The notes below the pieces were generated by a model, which was not told where the DNA came from, searched no databases, and was given only the letters and a program-made list of their open reading frames with translations. A program made the translations under genes and the position numbers. Of a DNA stretch of 64,000 nucleotides, positions 28,160 through 37,036 are shown piece by piece. The stretch comes from SIG450 sp045658425. GTDB taxonomy: Bacteria; Bacillota; Clostridia; UMGS1840; HGM11507. Positions within the stretch are counted from its first letter, which is position 1; each line of letters opens with the position of its first letter. The stretch lies in the NCBI GenBank assembly GCA_045658425.1, contig JAZOVB010000231.1, forward strand, positions 13,448 through 77,447, written 5' to 3'.

Positions 28160-29716
28160 ATGAAAAAATTTATTTCACTTTTTTTAACAATTGTTATACT
28201 CGCAAGTATAACAGGCTGCCGCAACAGCGGAGAAATTCATTCTAACGGAGAAAGAGATTTCGAAATCGGAGATACAGGCGGTCTTAAAGTCCCATTCGGA
28301 AAGGGAGAAGAGATAGAGGTTATGTGTACAGATGAGGGCGGAATAGAAAATACATATATTTTCGATAAACTCAGCCAGGTTCTCGGTGTTAATATAAAAC
28401 CTATTTTTATTCCAAAATCATCATATAATGAAAAAGTATCAGCAATTTTTGCAAGCGCTTCTTTGCCTGATATTTTAAGTTGTGAAAATCTTGTTAAAAC
28501 CAACGACTATGCAATGCAAGGTGCTTTCGAACCAATTACGCCTTATATGAAAGATTTACCTAACATATCAAGGTATTTTGGTGAAAACGGTAAATACAGC
28601 TGGGTTACTAAAAGTTATGCTGCCCCTGACGGAGAATTATATGTGCTCCCTGAAGTAGACTCAAACAGGCTTGTTAATCACGGTATGCTTTACAGGAAAG
28701 ATATCTTTGATAAACACGGCATAGAAATGTGGAACAGTCCCGAAACATTTTATCAGGCATTAAAAAAACTAAAAGAAATATATCCGGACAGTTATCCACT
28801 CACTTCCAAAACAGGTGCTCAAATTCTTAAAAACTACGGAGTTGCCTGGGGCGGTCTTAATATATTTAATGTTTATTACGACGAAGATTCTTCTTTATGG
28901 AAATACTCTGATACAGACCCTAAAACCAAATCTATGTTAGATTATTTTCATAAACTTTTTAAAGAAGGACTTCTTGACCCTGAATTCTTAACCAATACTC
29001 AACCTGCATGGACAAATAAGATGACAACAGGAAAGTCTTTTGTCACATACGATTGGATAGGAAGACTTGATATGTTTACAACACAAAGCGTAATCCCGGG
29101 ATATGATTTAAGATATGCTAATCCTGTCGGTCCATCTCAAACACTTATTACCTTAGAACAGGTAAACAAAAATGGGCTTAGTGTTGCTAAGGGTAAAAAT
29201 TCTCTTCTGGCTATGAAAGTTATTGATTTTTGGTATTCACAGGCAGGTGCAGAACTTATGACTTTAGGAGTAAGAGGTGAAACATTTGATATAGATGAAA
29301 ACGGGAATGTAATTTATATGGATGAAGAACTAAGAAATAAAGAAAAAATAGAAATTTCTGATTTAACCTCTAAATATTGTATGTGGGTTGCAGGTTCCTA
29401 CAGAGTAACAGACAAACGTTCCTGCTATTATCAATATACAGAAAGAGAAAAAGAAGCTCAGGATTGGGTTGAAAAATGTAAAGGTTTAGAACCTTCTGAC
29501 CCTGTTGTTCTGTTTTCAAAAAATGATGATGTTTCAAAATCTGCCGATTTAATTACAGGTCTTTCCAAAAAATTTGAAGAAGTAATGTTTAAATATATAA
29601 TAGGTCAGGAAACAGGAGAGACAGCATGGGAAAAATGGCTGAATGAAGCAGAAAAACTTGGCGAAAAAGAATTGTGCGAACTGTATAACAACCGTCATAA
29701 AGAGTTAGGCTTATAA
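28160..29716 (+). CDS. Extracellular solute-binding lipoprotein (LplA/YtcQ-like)
   Basis: 518 residues from the ATG at 28160 (AGGAGGAATTACAAA before it). The signal peptide ends in a lipobox (ASITGC), so it is a membrane-anchored lipoprotein. The body reads as a family 1 ABC sugar-binding protein (MLYRKDIFDKHGIEMWNSPE; YPLTSKTGAQ). The size, about 520 residues, is that of the LplA/YtcQ group, which binds oligosaccharides, often from uronic-acid polymers. No permease or ATPase genes are adjacent, so it must work with a transporter encoded elsewhere. It is divergent from the AraC gene and probably part of the same regulon. Confidence 0.85.
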   Translation: MKKFISLFLTIVILASITGCRNSGEIHSNGERDFEIGDTGGLKVPFGKGEEIEVMCTDEGGIENTYIFDKLSQVLGVNIKPIFIPKSSYNEKVSAIFASASLPDILSCENLVKTNDYAMQGAFEPITPYMKDLPNISRYFGENGKYSWVTKSYAAPDGELYVLPEVDSNRLVNHGMLYRKDIFDKHGIEMWNSPETFYQALKKLKEIYPDSYPLTSKTGAQILKNYGVAWGGLNIFNVYYDEDSSLWKYSDTDPKTKSMLDYFHKLFKEGLLDPEFLTNTQPAWTNKMTTGKSFVTYDWIGRLDMFTTQSVIPGYDLRYANPVGPSQTLITLEQVNKNGLSVAKGKNSLLAMKVIDFWYSQAGAELMTLGVRGETFDIDENGNVIYMDEELRNKEKIEISDLTSKYCMWVAGSYRVTDKRSCYYQYTEREKEAQDWVEKCKGLEPSDPVVLFSKNDDVSKSADLITGLSKKFEEVMFKYIIGQETGETAWEKWLNEAEKLGEKELCELYNNRHKELGL

Positions 29717-29734
29717 TTTCAGGGGTGAAAAAGT

Positions 29735-30616
29735 ATGAATTTTTATGCAAATTTACATTTTCATTCAGCTTTTTCTGACGGCGTCTATTCACCCGAAGAA
29801 ATTGTTGATATAGCAAAAAAAGAGGGATATAAAGCACTTGCTCTTTCCGACCACGATACAATACAAGGATTTACAAGATTTAAAACCGCTTGTCAAAAAA
29901 ATAATATTGAATATATAGCAGCCGTTGAATTTTCTGTAATTGACCCAAAAGAATACCATATAGTTGCATTTGATTTCGATATGGATTATATGCCAATGAA
30001 AAAATATCTGGAAGAAATGTCATATAAAGCAACTCTCAACACAAAGAGTTGCTTTGATGAAGCAGTTGAAAATGGGGAAATTACAGGTATAACATGGCAA
30101 GAAATATTAGATTACAATAAAGATTTAACATACATTTGTAATAATCATGTCTATAATGCCATTATAGACAAAGGTCTGGGAAAAAAAGAAGATTACATTG
30201 ATTGGTTTAATAAAAATTTTCTTCATCAAAGAAGCAAATACCCGACAAATATAAATTTTTTGTCACTGGATAGTTTAATTAATCTGATTAAGAATGCAGG
30301 TGGTATTCCTGTAATTGCTCATCCGCACAATCAACTTGATGAGATAGATTATTTAATAAAGTGTGGTATACAGGGTATGGAAGTATGGCATCCAATTCTT
30401 ACAGATGAAGAAAAACAAAAAGCATATCAGATTGCTATCAAAAAAAATCTTTACATATCGGGTGGTAGTGACCATCACGGATTATGTGGCGGACTTTACT
30501 CCTCCTGCCCGAAGGATATGCCAATTACTGAGTATTCATACTATATCGAACCATTAAGTGTAGGAACAACAGAAATGCATTTTAAAGAAATTAAAGAAAG
30601 AAAATTATATAGGTAA
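29735..30616 (+). CDS. PHP-domain phosphoesterase
   Basis: A 293-residue protein with the metal-binding PHP motifs: HFHSAFSDG (residues 8-16), LSDHDT (about 37-42), PVIAHPHNQ and the closing SGGSDHHG. Most relatives hydrolyse nucleotide or nucleic-acid phosphoesters (RNase AM / TrpH-like). It lies 18 bp after the solute-binding protein gene with a ribosome site, and a terminator follows, so the two genes form one transcript. Why a phosphoesterase should accompany a sugar-binding protein is not clear from the sequence. Confidence 0.8.
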   Translation: MNFYANLHFHSAFSDGVYSPEEIVDIAKKEGYKALALSDHDTIQGFTRFKTACQKNNIEYIAAVEFSVIDPKEYHIVAFDFDMDYMPMKKYLEEMSYKATLNTKSCFDEAVENGEITGITWQEILDYNKDLTYICNNHVYNAIIDKGLGKKEDYIDWFNKNFLHQRSKYPTNINFLSLDSLINLIKNAGGIPVIAHPHNQLDEIDYLIKCGIQGMEVWHPILTDEEKQKAYQIAIKKNLYISGGSDHHGLCGGLYSSCPKDMPITEYSYYIEPLSVGTTEMHFKEIKERKLYR

Positions 30617-30633
30617 TTTATTTATTAAATACC

Positions 30634-30669
30634 AAAAGACGGAGTTTTCAAACTGCAACTCCGTCTTTT
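30634..30669 (+). terminator. Rho-independent terminator after the PHP gene
   Basis: AAAAGACGGAGTT (30634-30646) pairs perfectly with AACTCCGTCTTTT (30657-30669), ending in four T. Confidence 0.85.
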
Positions 30670-30739
30670 GTCGTTTGTATAAGAACCTCACGAAAATCTG
30701 AAAGCCAAAGGCTTTAGATTTTCGGAGAACCTTGTTGTG

Positions 30740-31675
30740 TTAATTCACAATAACGGAAAAAATTAACGGAATAGTTATACAGGAGAGTAAGTGGGAAATT
30801 ACCGTCATACCTGCCGCAATCGATGTGTCCTTACCAAGTGCACTTGGTATAACAATGGTATTGAGACCAAGAGGCATTGCAAGTGAGCAAAGTGCACAAA
30901 TATAGGTTGTTTCAGAAATTTTCAAAAAAAGTGACGCCACTATGAAAAGGACGGGTATAATAATAAGTCTTATAATAGAAACAATATAAATTCTTACATT
31001 TATGAAAGTCTTTTTTAAGGATATTGATGATACAACAATTCCAGTTAGAATCATGGCAATCGGCGACATACAATCACCCGATACATTTATCAAAGACATA
31101 ATCCACTTGGGAAGCTGAATATTCAACAGACCAATTATAATACCTATCAACATCGCTATAAACATAGGATTAACAAAAGATTTCAGAGATTCTTTAAAAG
31201 TTTGTTTTTTTTCTGTATCAAAAATAAGAAGTCTTGGTACTCCCCAAAGATATATCAATATCCACAACGGCAATGTGAAAATCAGATATTCGAAAAAAAC
31301 ATCCGGAAACAGGCCGCTTACCACCGCATTGCCCATAAATCCAAAATTTGAAAATGACAATCCATATGTGTAAATTTTCTGAATATACTTATCTTTTGTA
31401 ATTAGTTTAGAGATCAAAATTGCAAAAGGGATTGCGATACACGCTATTATAAAACTTACAAACAATAATTTCCATGATTCGCTAATTCTCTCTATGGTAA
31501 AGTTTTCAATAAATGTTCCCATAACCAGCGCAGGTATAAAAATTGTGTTTTCCAGCTTTGATAAAACCATAGATGAATTTTCAGGTAATATTTTAAGTTT
31601 TACAAGTATATATCCTATAACTATAAATCCAAAAAGGAAAGCGATCTGATTTAATGTAGTTGAAAAAATACTCAT
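30740..31675 (-). CDS. AEC-family (auxin efflux carrier type) permease
   Basis: A 311-residue protein with about ten hydrophobic segments split into two halves, as in AEC/PIN-type transporters. It begins FLFGFIVIGYILVKLKILP and contains the family-typical LENTIFIPALVMG, FSNFGFMGNAVVSGLFPD and ALCSLAMPLGLNTIVIP. Bacterial members move organic acids such as malate or malonate. Its start overlaps the stop of the phosphodiesterase gene by 4 bp (ATGA), so the two are coupled. It probably imports or exports a small anion linked to that enzyme and the RpiR regulator. Confidence 0.85.
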   Translation of the reverse strand: MSIFSTTLNQIAFLFGFIVIGYILVKLKILPENSSMVLSKLENTIFIPALVMGTFIENFTIERISESWKLLFVSFIIACIAIPFAILISKLITKDKYIQKIYTYGLSFSNFGFMGNAVVSGLFPDVFFEYLIFTLPLWILIYLWGVPRLLIFDTEKKQTFKESLKSFVNPMFIAMLIGIIIGLLNIQLPKWIMSLINVSGDCMSPIAMILTGIVVSSISLKKTFINVRIYIVSIIRLIIIPVLFIVASLFLKISETTYICALCSLAMPLGLNTIVIPSALGKDTSIAAGMTVISHLLSCITIPLIFSVIVN

Positions 31676-32460
31676 ACGTTTTCATCTCTTATAAGAGATT
31701 TTCCCTCCCATTCTTTTGCCGGAGCAATCTCTATAATGTCGACTATTGTCGGTGCTATGTCAAGAATACTTACTCCGCTAAATTCTCTGCCAGGTACAAA
31801 TTGCGGTCCATAAAAAAACATTGGTATCGTCATATCCTCATCCATGTCGGTTCCATGTGCTCTATCATGTCCACCGTGGTCAGCTGTTACAATTACAGTA
31901 TATTCTCCGTTTGTTTCTTGAATAACTCTTTGAACATTACTGATTGCACGATTAATATAATCAAGGTAGACATCACTCATCCATCCGTTGTCATGTCCGC
32001 CTTTTTCATCTGTTTCAACCATATAAAGAAAAACAAAATCAGGTTTAGCAATCTTAATGTAACTAAGTGCTTTTTCAGTTAACATTGCATCAGTGTGTTC
32101 AAACGAATATGCATTTGTATACCCAGATTCTTTAAGAGAACCCGGTCTAGATACATCGCGAAGTGGTTCCCAGCCATAATACATAGCAGATACCTTATCT
32201 GCATTTTTTAACTGTTCAAACAAACCGTTAATTGGTCGCACCTGTGGCATATATATATTAGTAGTTGTCCCATGTCTTTCCGGCGGAACACTATGAAACA
32301 TTGACATATGGCAAGGAAGCGTAACGGACGGAAATACTGTTCTTGCATCAAAAGTATAAGATGCTATTTTCTTTAATTCATCAACATAAGGATTCTTGCA
32401 TTTTATAAGTCCATCGGGGCGCATACCATCAATTGAAATTAAGATAACCTTTTTATTCAT
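31672..32460 (-). CDS. Alkaline-phosphatase-superfamily phosphodiesterase
   Basis: A 262-residue enzyme of the type I phosphodiesterase / nucleotide pyrophosphatase group. The first metal site is ILISIDGMRPDG and the nucleophile is the Thr in TVFPSVTLPCHMSMFH. YMVETDEKGGHDNGWM and TADHGGHDRAHGTD supply the second metal site. It has no signal peptide, unlike many secreted relatives, so it acts in the cytoplasm. It sits between the RpiR gene (23 bp upstream) and the AEC permease (overlapping). The substrate is unknown. Confidence 0.8.
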   Translation of the reverse strand: MNKKVILISIDGMRPDGLIKCKNPYVDELKKIASYTFDARTVFPSVTLPCHMSMFHSVPPERHGTTTNIYMPQVRPINGLFEQLKNADKVSAMYYGWEPLRDVSRPGSLKESGYTNAYSFEHTDAMLTEKALSYIKIAKPDFVFLYMVETDEKGGHDNGWMSDVYLDYINRAISNVQRVIQETNGEYTVIVTADHGGHDRAHGTDMDEDMTIPMFFYGPQFVPGREFSGVSILDIAPTIVDIIEIAPAKEWEGKSLIRDENV

Positions 32461-32483
32461 TTAATTATACCTCTTTTCTTATT

Positions 32484-33323
32484 TTAATATCTTATGCCAT
32501 CAAGGGCAGCATTTCTTAAAGAAATATGTTTTGAGTAATCTTCATAATTCATAGACGCTATTGTCAACATGAGCGCATCAATTACACACATATGTGCTAT
32601 ACGGGCTGATACAGCTTCAACAGGATAATTTTTTTCATCAGCATACACCGAAATAGAATAATCACTCTCTGTATATAAAAGACTTTTCGTAAAGCTGGTT
32701 AATGCTATTGTTGTCGCGCCAGCTTGCCTTGCAGCACGCATTACATCAACAACTATTTTTGTTCTTCCGCTGTGCGAAATTCCAAATGCAACATCGCCTC
32801 TTTTCATATTATTTGCCATAACATTCATCTGTAAAATGTCCGTGTAAGCATATGCCTGAACATCAAGTTGAGAAAACCTATAAGCTGAATCAATTGCAAC
32901 TACAGAAGATGTCCCCACACCAAATATAAAAATACGCTGTGCTGATGCCAGTTTTTTGGATATTTCATCTATTTTAGAAAAATCAATCATTTGGCAGGTA
33001 CTTTTAAGCGTATTTATACCAGAGTTGAAAACCTTATTAAATATCAATTTTGGATTATCTTCTTTATCAAATGGAATGTTATTCTCATTGTAGCCTTCCT
33101 TACCAACTGCAGCAGCCAAAGAAATCTTCAATTTTGGAAAACCTTCCACACCAATAGATTTACACAATCGATTAACTGCTGACGGAACTGTTTCACAAGC
33201 ACTTGCAAGGTCTTTTGCTGTCATATTAATAATCTTTTCCGGAAATTCTAAAATATATGATGCAATCTTTTGTTCTGTTGCTGTAAGGTTTTTAAATACA
33301 TTATGAATTTTTGCAATTACCAT
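32484..33323 (-). CDS. RpiR/MurR-family regulator with SIS domain
   Basis: A 279-residue protein. The N-terminal HTH (LTATEQKIASYILEFPEKI, then MTAKDLASACETVPSAVNRL) and the C-terminal phosphosugar-binding SIS domain (RIFIFGVGTSSVVAIDSAYR; GDVAFGISHSGRTKIVVDVM) are the standard RpiR layout. Such proteins respond to a phosphosugar and regulate the catabolic genes beside them. It is the first gene of the three-gene operon with the phosphodiesterase and AEC permease. Two AGAA-TTCT palindromes lie between its promoter and its start, suggesting autoregulation. Confidence 0.85.
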   Translation of the reverse strand: MVIAKIHNVFKNLTATEQKIASYILEFPEKIINMTAKDLASACETVPSAVNRLCKSIGVEGFPKLKISLAAAVGKEGYNENNIPFDKEDNPKLIFNKVFNSGINTLKSTCQMIDFSKIDEISKKLASAQRIFIFGVGTSSVVAIDSAYRFSQLDVQAYAYTDILQMNVMANNMKRGDVAFGISHSGRTKIVVDVMRAARQAGATTIALTSFTKSLLYTESDYSISVYADEKNYPVEAVSARIAHMCVIDALMLTIASMNYEDYSKHISLRNAALDGIRY

Positions 33324-33341
33324 ATAACCCCTCTCAATCTT

Positions 33342-33414
33342 AGAAATTTTTTTCTATTATTTTTTATTAATTAGAATTATTTTCTATTATATCGTATCCC
33401 TTCTTTTTTGTCAA
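33342..33414 (-). promoter_or_regulatory. Consensus promoter and palindromic operators of the RpiR operon
   Basis: On the minus strand TTGACA (33409-33414), 17 bp and TATAAT (33386-33391) form a perfect sigma-A promoter. Just downstream lie two imperfect palindromes of the form AGAA-N-TTCT (33373-33385 and 33342-33355), placed to block transcription when bound. Binding by the RpiR protein is inferred. Confidence 0.75.
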
Positions 33415-33483
33415 GATAAAATTATAACCACAACATCTATTTATCAACATTTTGTTTACTCAGTCAACAATTTATTTACATAA

Positions 33484-33531
33484 AAAAAAGTGGGAAGCAA
33501 ACCTTTATAAAAAGGTGCTTCCCACTTTTTT
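33484..33531 (-). terminator. Long hairpin terminator after the NlpC/P60 remnant
   Basis: Arms 33484-33499 and 33516-33531 are 16 bp perfect inverted repeats rich in A/T at the ends, with a smaller ACCTTT/AAAGGT stem inside. It overlaps the stop codon of the NlpC/P60 remnant. Confidence 0.75.
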
Positions 33532-34252
33532 AATAACAGTTTGGTCTTACCGCAAAACCAAAACCACCCGTTGTGATTACCACATTATTTGCTCCTGATG
33601 AACAATGAATAACAAGTATGTTTCCGCTACTATCTCTGCCACTAATAATGCCGATATGTGATTTATCATCATATACCGCTAAATCTCCCGGTTGTGCAGA
33701 ACTCCACGAAATGCGAGTTCCTTTTGAAGCCTGAGTGCTTGCACCATGACCGATTGCGGATTCTGAAAAACCTGCGTTATGAAATGCCCAGGTTACAAAA
33801 CCTGAGCAATCAAGTCCAAAAGGTCGCATACATCCGGTAGAACGACTACCTTCAGAAGTAACAAGTTTCATCTTGCCCCATTCAGAATCCCAACCTATCG
33901 CAGAAGATTTTCCGCCCCAAAAGTATGTAAGTTTACCTACAAGAGAGCAGGATTTCTTTACAACATTTTTTCTTTCTGCATATAAGCTATCAGGAAGGTT
34001 ATCAATAACATCTTGAGCTGTTGCATCAGAGATCGCAAGACTTTGAGTAGTTCCTATAAACCCGTCTGCATTTTCAAGCAGAGTTTCAAGAGCTTCTTTT
34101 TGTTTTCGTGTAAAGCCATATTGTGAAACCATTTGGTCTTTCGTTTTTGCGGTAATTGTGATATACAAAACAATTTCGCTTGTTTCTCCGCTTGTCACAG
34201 TTTCAGTTCTTTTTGTAATTGTATGCATATCCCAAAACACATCTTTCTGTAA
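33530..34252 (-). pseudogene. NlpC/P60 lytic protein of a conjugative element, 5'-truncated (copy 2)
   Basis: The C-terminal NlpC/P60 domain is intact: FGLDCSGFVTWAFHNAGF carries the catalytic Cys, SAQPGDLAVYDDKSHIGIIS the His, and NILVIHCSSG the third site. The region before it (DVFWDMHTITKRTETVT onward) matches the remnant at 10907-11320. The 5' end is lost: the frame opens right after a TAG within fragment 34257-34500, with no credible start or ribosome site. Such proteins are cell-wall hydrolases that help conjugation machinery cross peptidoglycan (family knowledge). If any product is made it is cytoplasmic, so probably inactive. Confidence 0.7.
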
Positions 34253-34256
34253 TTCT

Positions 34257-34500
34257 TCATAATCCTAATATCAATCTTCTTGCAATTATGAATAAGCTAT
34301 TATCCACCGATGGAATATCTCTTGAAAGAGGATCTTTCATATATTCAACATCGGGATTAAAGTTAGGATTTACAGATTGATAAATCATATTTCGTGCATT
34401 GAACTCGGCTTCAGCATAAGTGATTTTGCCGGATTTATAATCTTCAATTACAGGAGCAATAATTGTTCTGCCTTTTTCAATATTACTTGCATAAAAATCA
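34257..34500 (-). pseudogene. Fragment of a mobile-element gene (C-terminal remnant, copy 2)
   Basis: The minus strand reads FYASNIEKGRTIIAPVIEDY, KSGKITYAEAEFNARNMIYQ, then FNPDVEYMKDPLSRDIPSVD and NSLFIIARRLILGL before TGA. Around 45 of the last 55 residues match the fragment at 3598-3769. No start codon remains. It abuts the NlpC/P60 remnant in a different frame, so the junction is a recombination scar. Confidence 0.65.
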
Positions 34501-34533
34501 GAATATCAGAACATCTCCTGATATTACAAAAAG

Positions 34534-34565
34534 AGAGCTAACTGACATCTAAATCAGTTAGCTCT
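34534..34565 (+). terminator. Terminator hairpin at the right end of a lost element
   Basis: AGAGCTAACTGA (34534-34545) pairs perfectly with TCAGTTAGCTCT (34554-34565), followed by TAATTTTTAA. Together with the GTTGCC repeats and the attachment core to its right it copies the order integrase terminator / arm repeats / core seen at 44848-45039, but no integrase precedes it. Confidence 0.7.
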
Positions 34566-34590
34566 TAATTTTTAATATTTAATATTTAAT

Positions 34591-34607
34591 GTTGCCAAAT
34601 TGTTGCC
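34591..34607. repeat. Paired direct repeat GTTGCC-N5-GTTGCC, integrase-arm type
   Basis: GTTGCC at 34591-34596 and 34602-34607, 11 bp apart, between the hairpin at 34534 and the core at 34667. It is comparable in layout to GTAGTC/GTGGTC at 44884 but of different sequence. Confidence 0.4.
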
Positions 34608-34666
34608 ATTTTTATTTCAAAATGCCCGAAAGTGGCGTGGTTATGCGGTGTTCGCTCCGCGATTCG

Positions 34667-34678
34667 TTATTCCCACTC
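34667..34678. other. guaA-like attachment core, middle copy (left end of the intact element)
   Basis: TTATTCCCACTC, identical to 3830-3841 and two bases different from the guaA 3' end at 45028-45039. With the latter it brackets the integrase-bearing element. The cleavage point cannot be fixed from one sequence. Confidence 0.6.
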
Positions 34679-34740
34679 GCGGTATTATGTAGGTTTGAAA
34701 ACTGCGTAATATAGCGGTTTGTGGGCTTTTTAACCCGAAA

Positions 34741-34764
34741 TGTAGTCAAATTTGTGGTCAAAAA
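34741..34764. repeat. Left terminal arm repeat of the integrated element
   Basis: A 24-base sequence containing GTAGTC (34742-34747) and GTGGTC (34754-34759) that recurs at 44883-44906 with 23 of 24 bases identical and in the same orientation. The two copies lie just inside the two attachment cores. Confidence 0.65.
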
Positions 34765-35070
34765 TTATATTGAACATTATAACACATTATAAAAAGATAT
34801 GCAAGCATAATTTATTATGTTTGTATATCTCAAATATAGGCGGGTTTACTCACCCCAAAGTGCGAAGCACTATTTTTTTAGTATGGCGGGGTTTACCTCG
34901 TCTGCTGAAAAAATCTCTCCTTGCTCGCACTCTATACAAAACTCACTTGTTAGGTTGCCCCTTGAAAGAGTTAAGGGGAAACCTTATCACACTAAAATAT
35001 ATTACACTACCTTTTATTTGGAAGGGGTTTTGATACCATACATCTATACTACATTACATAAAATAAAAAT

Positions 35071-35232
35071 ACACTCTGCACACTCTATAAAATACTGTAT
35101 TTATGCAGAGAAAAATTTACATAAAATTTATCATGTAGAAAGGGCGGGGTCACGGGTGTAGTGAAACATCAGCCGTGACCCCGCCCTTTCTATAAACTGC
35201 ATTATACAGTAGTTTTAAAGGACGCAGAGTGT
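35071..35232. repeat. Long nested inverted repeat (hairpin element) in a gene-free stretch
   Basis: The 34.77-35.33 kb stretch has no convincing gene. Its centre folds into three nested stems: 35136-35155 with 35173-35192 (20 of 20, GC-rich), 35089-35108 with 35197-35216 (imperfect) and 35071-35079 with 35224-35232 (9 of 9). The GC-rich core stands out from its AT-rich surroundings. It could be a MITE, a structured RNA or a replication/transfer structure of the element. Frames across it are short and cross the stems, so they are not called as genes. Confidence 0.6.
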
Positions 35233-35330
35233 AACAATATTATTTTTATATATTCTTTTTAAATTAGAACACCTATGTTACATGCAACCAGTACAACCTT
35301 TATGCTATTTTTGTTTCTACTTTCCTGATT

Positions 35331-36950
35331 TTATTTTGTATATAAGCAAACTGTATTAGAATAATTATTCCAATCGACCACTATATCAAATGCTTCTGAT
35401 ATTGCTCTAACTGGAACAAGAGTTCTGCCACCAATTATTTGTGGTGTAACATCTAATTCGACTTGTTTTTCATTTATAGTCATTATTTTATTGTTTATTT
35501 GCATTTTAATTGTTGTATTATCTTTGTTCGCAACAATACTTTGGTCTGCTTCATTCCATACTACTGTTGCCCCAATTTCCTCAAAGATTTTTCTTAAAGG
35601 AACCATCGTTCTACCATTTATAATTGTCGGGCTTTGGTCAAATGTCAAATACTTGGTATTTAACTTAACTTTTACGCCACCTAAATCATTAAGTACAAAC
35701 AAACTTAATGGCGAAGTGCTATTGACAAAAACTCCATCTAACACCCCAGTCGTATAATACATTGCCGAAGTAATAGCATTAAAATTCTCGTCGAGTATTT
35801 GCATGCCTTTTGCAAGACCACAATAAAGATATTTCCCGCCTTGCACAGTTTTTATCTGTCCATTATATACTTTTTTTGTTAAAACATTCATTGTATAATA
35901 ATTATATTTGCTATCTCTTAGACAAATATATTTTCCGTTATCCAATAACATATCAGTATAAAGCATACCTGTTGTGATGTATTCAAGTGGTAAAATGAAC
36001 TCACCTTCCTTGTCGACAACACCAATTTTTTTATTAACTCCTACGACAAACACATCACCATTTAATGTCGGGTAAATCTCGTCCCATTTCCCAAAATCTA
36101 CAACTATATTTCCATTAAAATCATATACTGCACTTGTTCCTTTATCTTTTTTGAAAGTAATGTATTTATCGAAAATTTGATAGTTTATTCTGTTTTCTGT
36201 TCGATAGATTTCTTTTCCGTTCATATTATATACAATAAAATCACCAAAATTAGTAGATAATACTATAAAATTATTGTCTATATAAACATCTCTTTCATCC
36301 CAAGTGGAACTTTCAACATTAAATTTCAAATTGCCATCTATATCAAAAACTTTCAATCGATTTGTATCGTTTTCAGACACAATTTTGCCAATCACTTTAT
36401 CGTTAGCGAAGTGTACTGCCCCATTTTCACTACCTATTTTTTTTGAAATATCCTGACCTTTAAAGTTGTATACACTATTGTTTGAGCCTGTAAAGAATGA
36501 ATAATAGCCATCAGTTATTGCCAACAACTCTTCGTTAACTATATTTTCATATTTGTTATTTACTATATAAGCTCTTGTGCCATAAGAGTTATGATGAAAT
36601 ACACCAAAGTTGCCTTTCTTTACATACTCTGCTGTTGTATCCCAATGCTTATATACTTTTTCATTTTTATGATTTATAAAATACAATTCATTATCAACAG
36701 TTGTAACAAGACACAATCCGTCATTGAATTGTTTTACGCTTTTATATTCGCATGGAATAACGATATTCCCATATACATCTATAAAACCACATCTATTATA
36801 GGTAGTATCTACAACAGAATACATTCCTTCTGCACATCTAAAAACATTAAGTTCCAAAGTGCTGTTCTGCACAGAATGAAATTCATCACTTGCAAAAACA
36901 TTTCCGCATAAAATCATACAAACAATTAAAAAACTTATAATTCTTTTCAT
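35331..36950 (-). CDS. Secreted WG-repeat protein with copper-amine-oxidase-N stalk
   Basis: A 539-residue protein with a signal peptide (MKRIISFLIVCMILCGNVFA). The first about 410 residues contain WG-type repeats (YSVVDTTYNRCGFIDVYGNI, YKSVKQFNDGLCLV, KKIGVVDKEGEFILPLEY). The last about 120 residues are two copper-amine-oxidase-N stalk modules (INGRTMVPLRKIFEEIGATV and IGGRTLVPVRAISEAFDIVV). It is a surface or secreted cargo protein of the element with no enzyme motif. It has its own transcript, with a weak site before the ATG at 36950. Function unknown. Confidence 0.75.
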   Translation of the reverse strand: MKRIISFLIVCMILCGNVFASDEFHSVQNSTLELNVFRCAEGMYSVVDTTYNRCGFIDVYGNIVIPCEYKSVKQFNDGLCLVTTVDNELYFINHKNEKVYKHWDTTAEYVKKGNFGVFHHNSYGTRAYIVNNKYENIVNEELLAITDGYYSFFTGSNNSVYNFKGQDISKKIGSENGAVHFANDKVIGKIVSENDTNRLKVFDIDGNLKFNVESSTWDERDVYIDNNFIVLSTNFGDFIVYNMNGKEIYRTENRINYQIFDKYITFKKDKGTSAVYDFNGNIVVDFGKWDEIYPTLNGDVFVVGVNKKIGVVDKEGEFILPLEYITTGMLYTDMLLDNGKYICLRDSKYNYYTMNVLTKKVYNGQIKTVQGGKYLYCGLAKGMQILDENFNAITSAMYYTTGVLDGVFVNSTSPLSLFVLNDLGGVKVKLNTKYLTFDQSPTIINGRTMVPLRKIFEEIGATVVWNEADQSIVANKDNTTIKMQINNKIMTINEKQVELDVTPQIIGGRTLVPVRAISEAFDIVVDWNNYSNTVCLYTK

Positions 36951-37036
36951 TTAAAAATCTCCTTACATTTTTAATATGTTTTATACACACTTTTTCACGA
37001 AAAAACACTTATACTCCTTTCAATTTCCCATAAATT

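Noticed and set aside
30691..30724. Hairpin after the AEC permease gene
   Set aside because: The stem has a bulge and no T run on the minus strand, so it is not a convincing terminator; it may only be a repeat.
34752..35161. Short plus-strand open frames that could encode proteins of up to about 110 residues
   Set aside because: No ribosome sites, no codon bias, overlapping frames, and they run into the arms of the long hairpin at 35071-35232; treated as non-coding.
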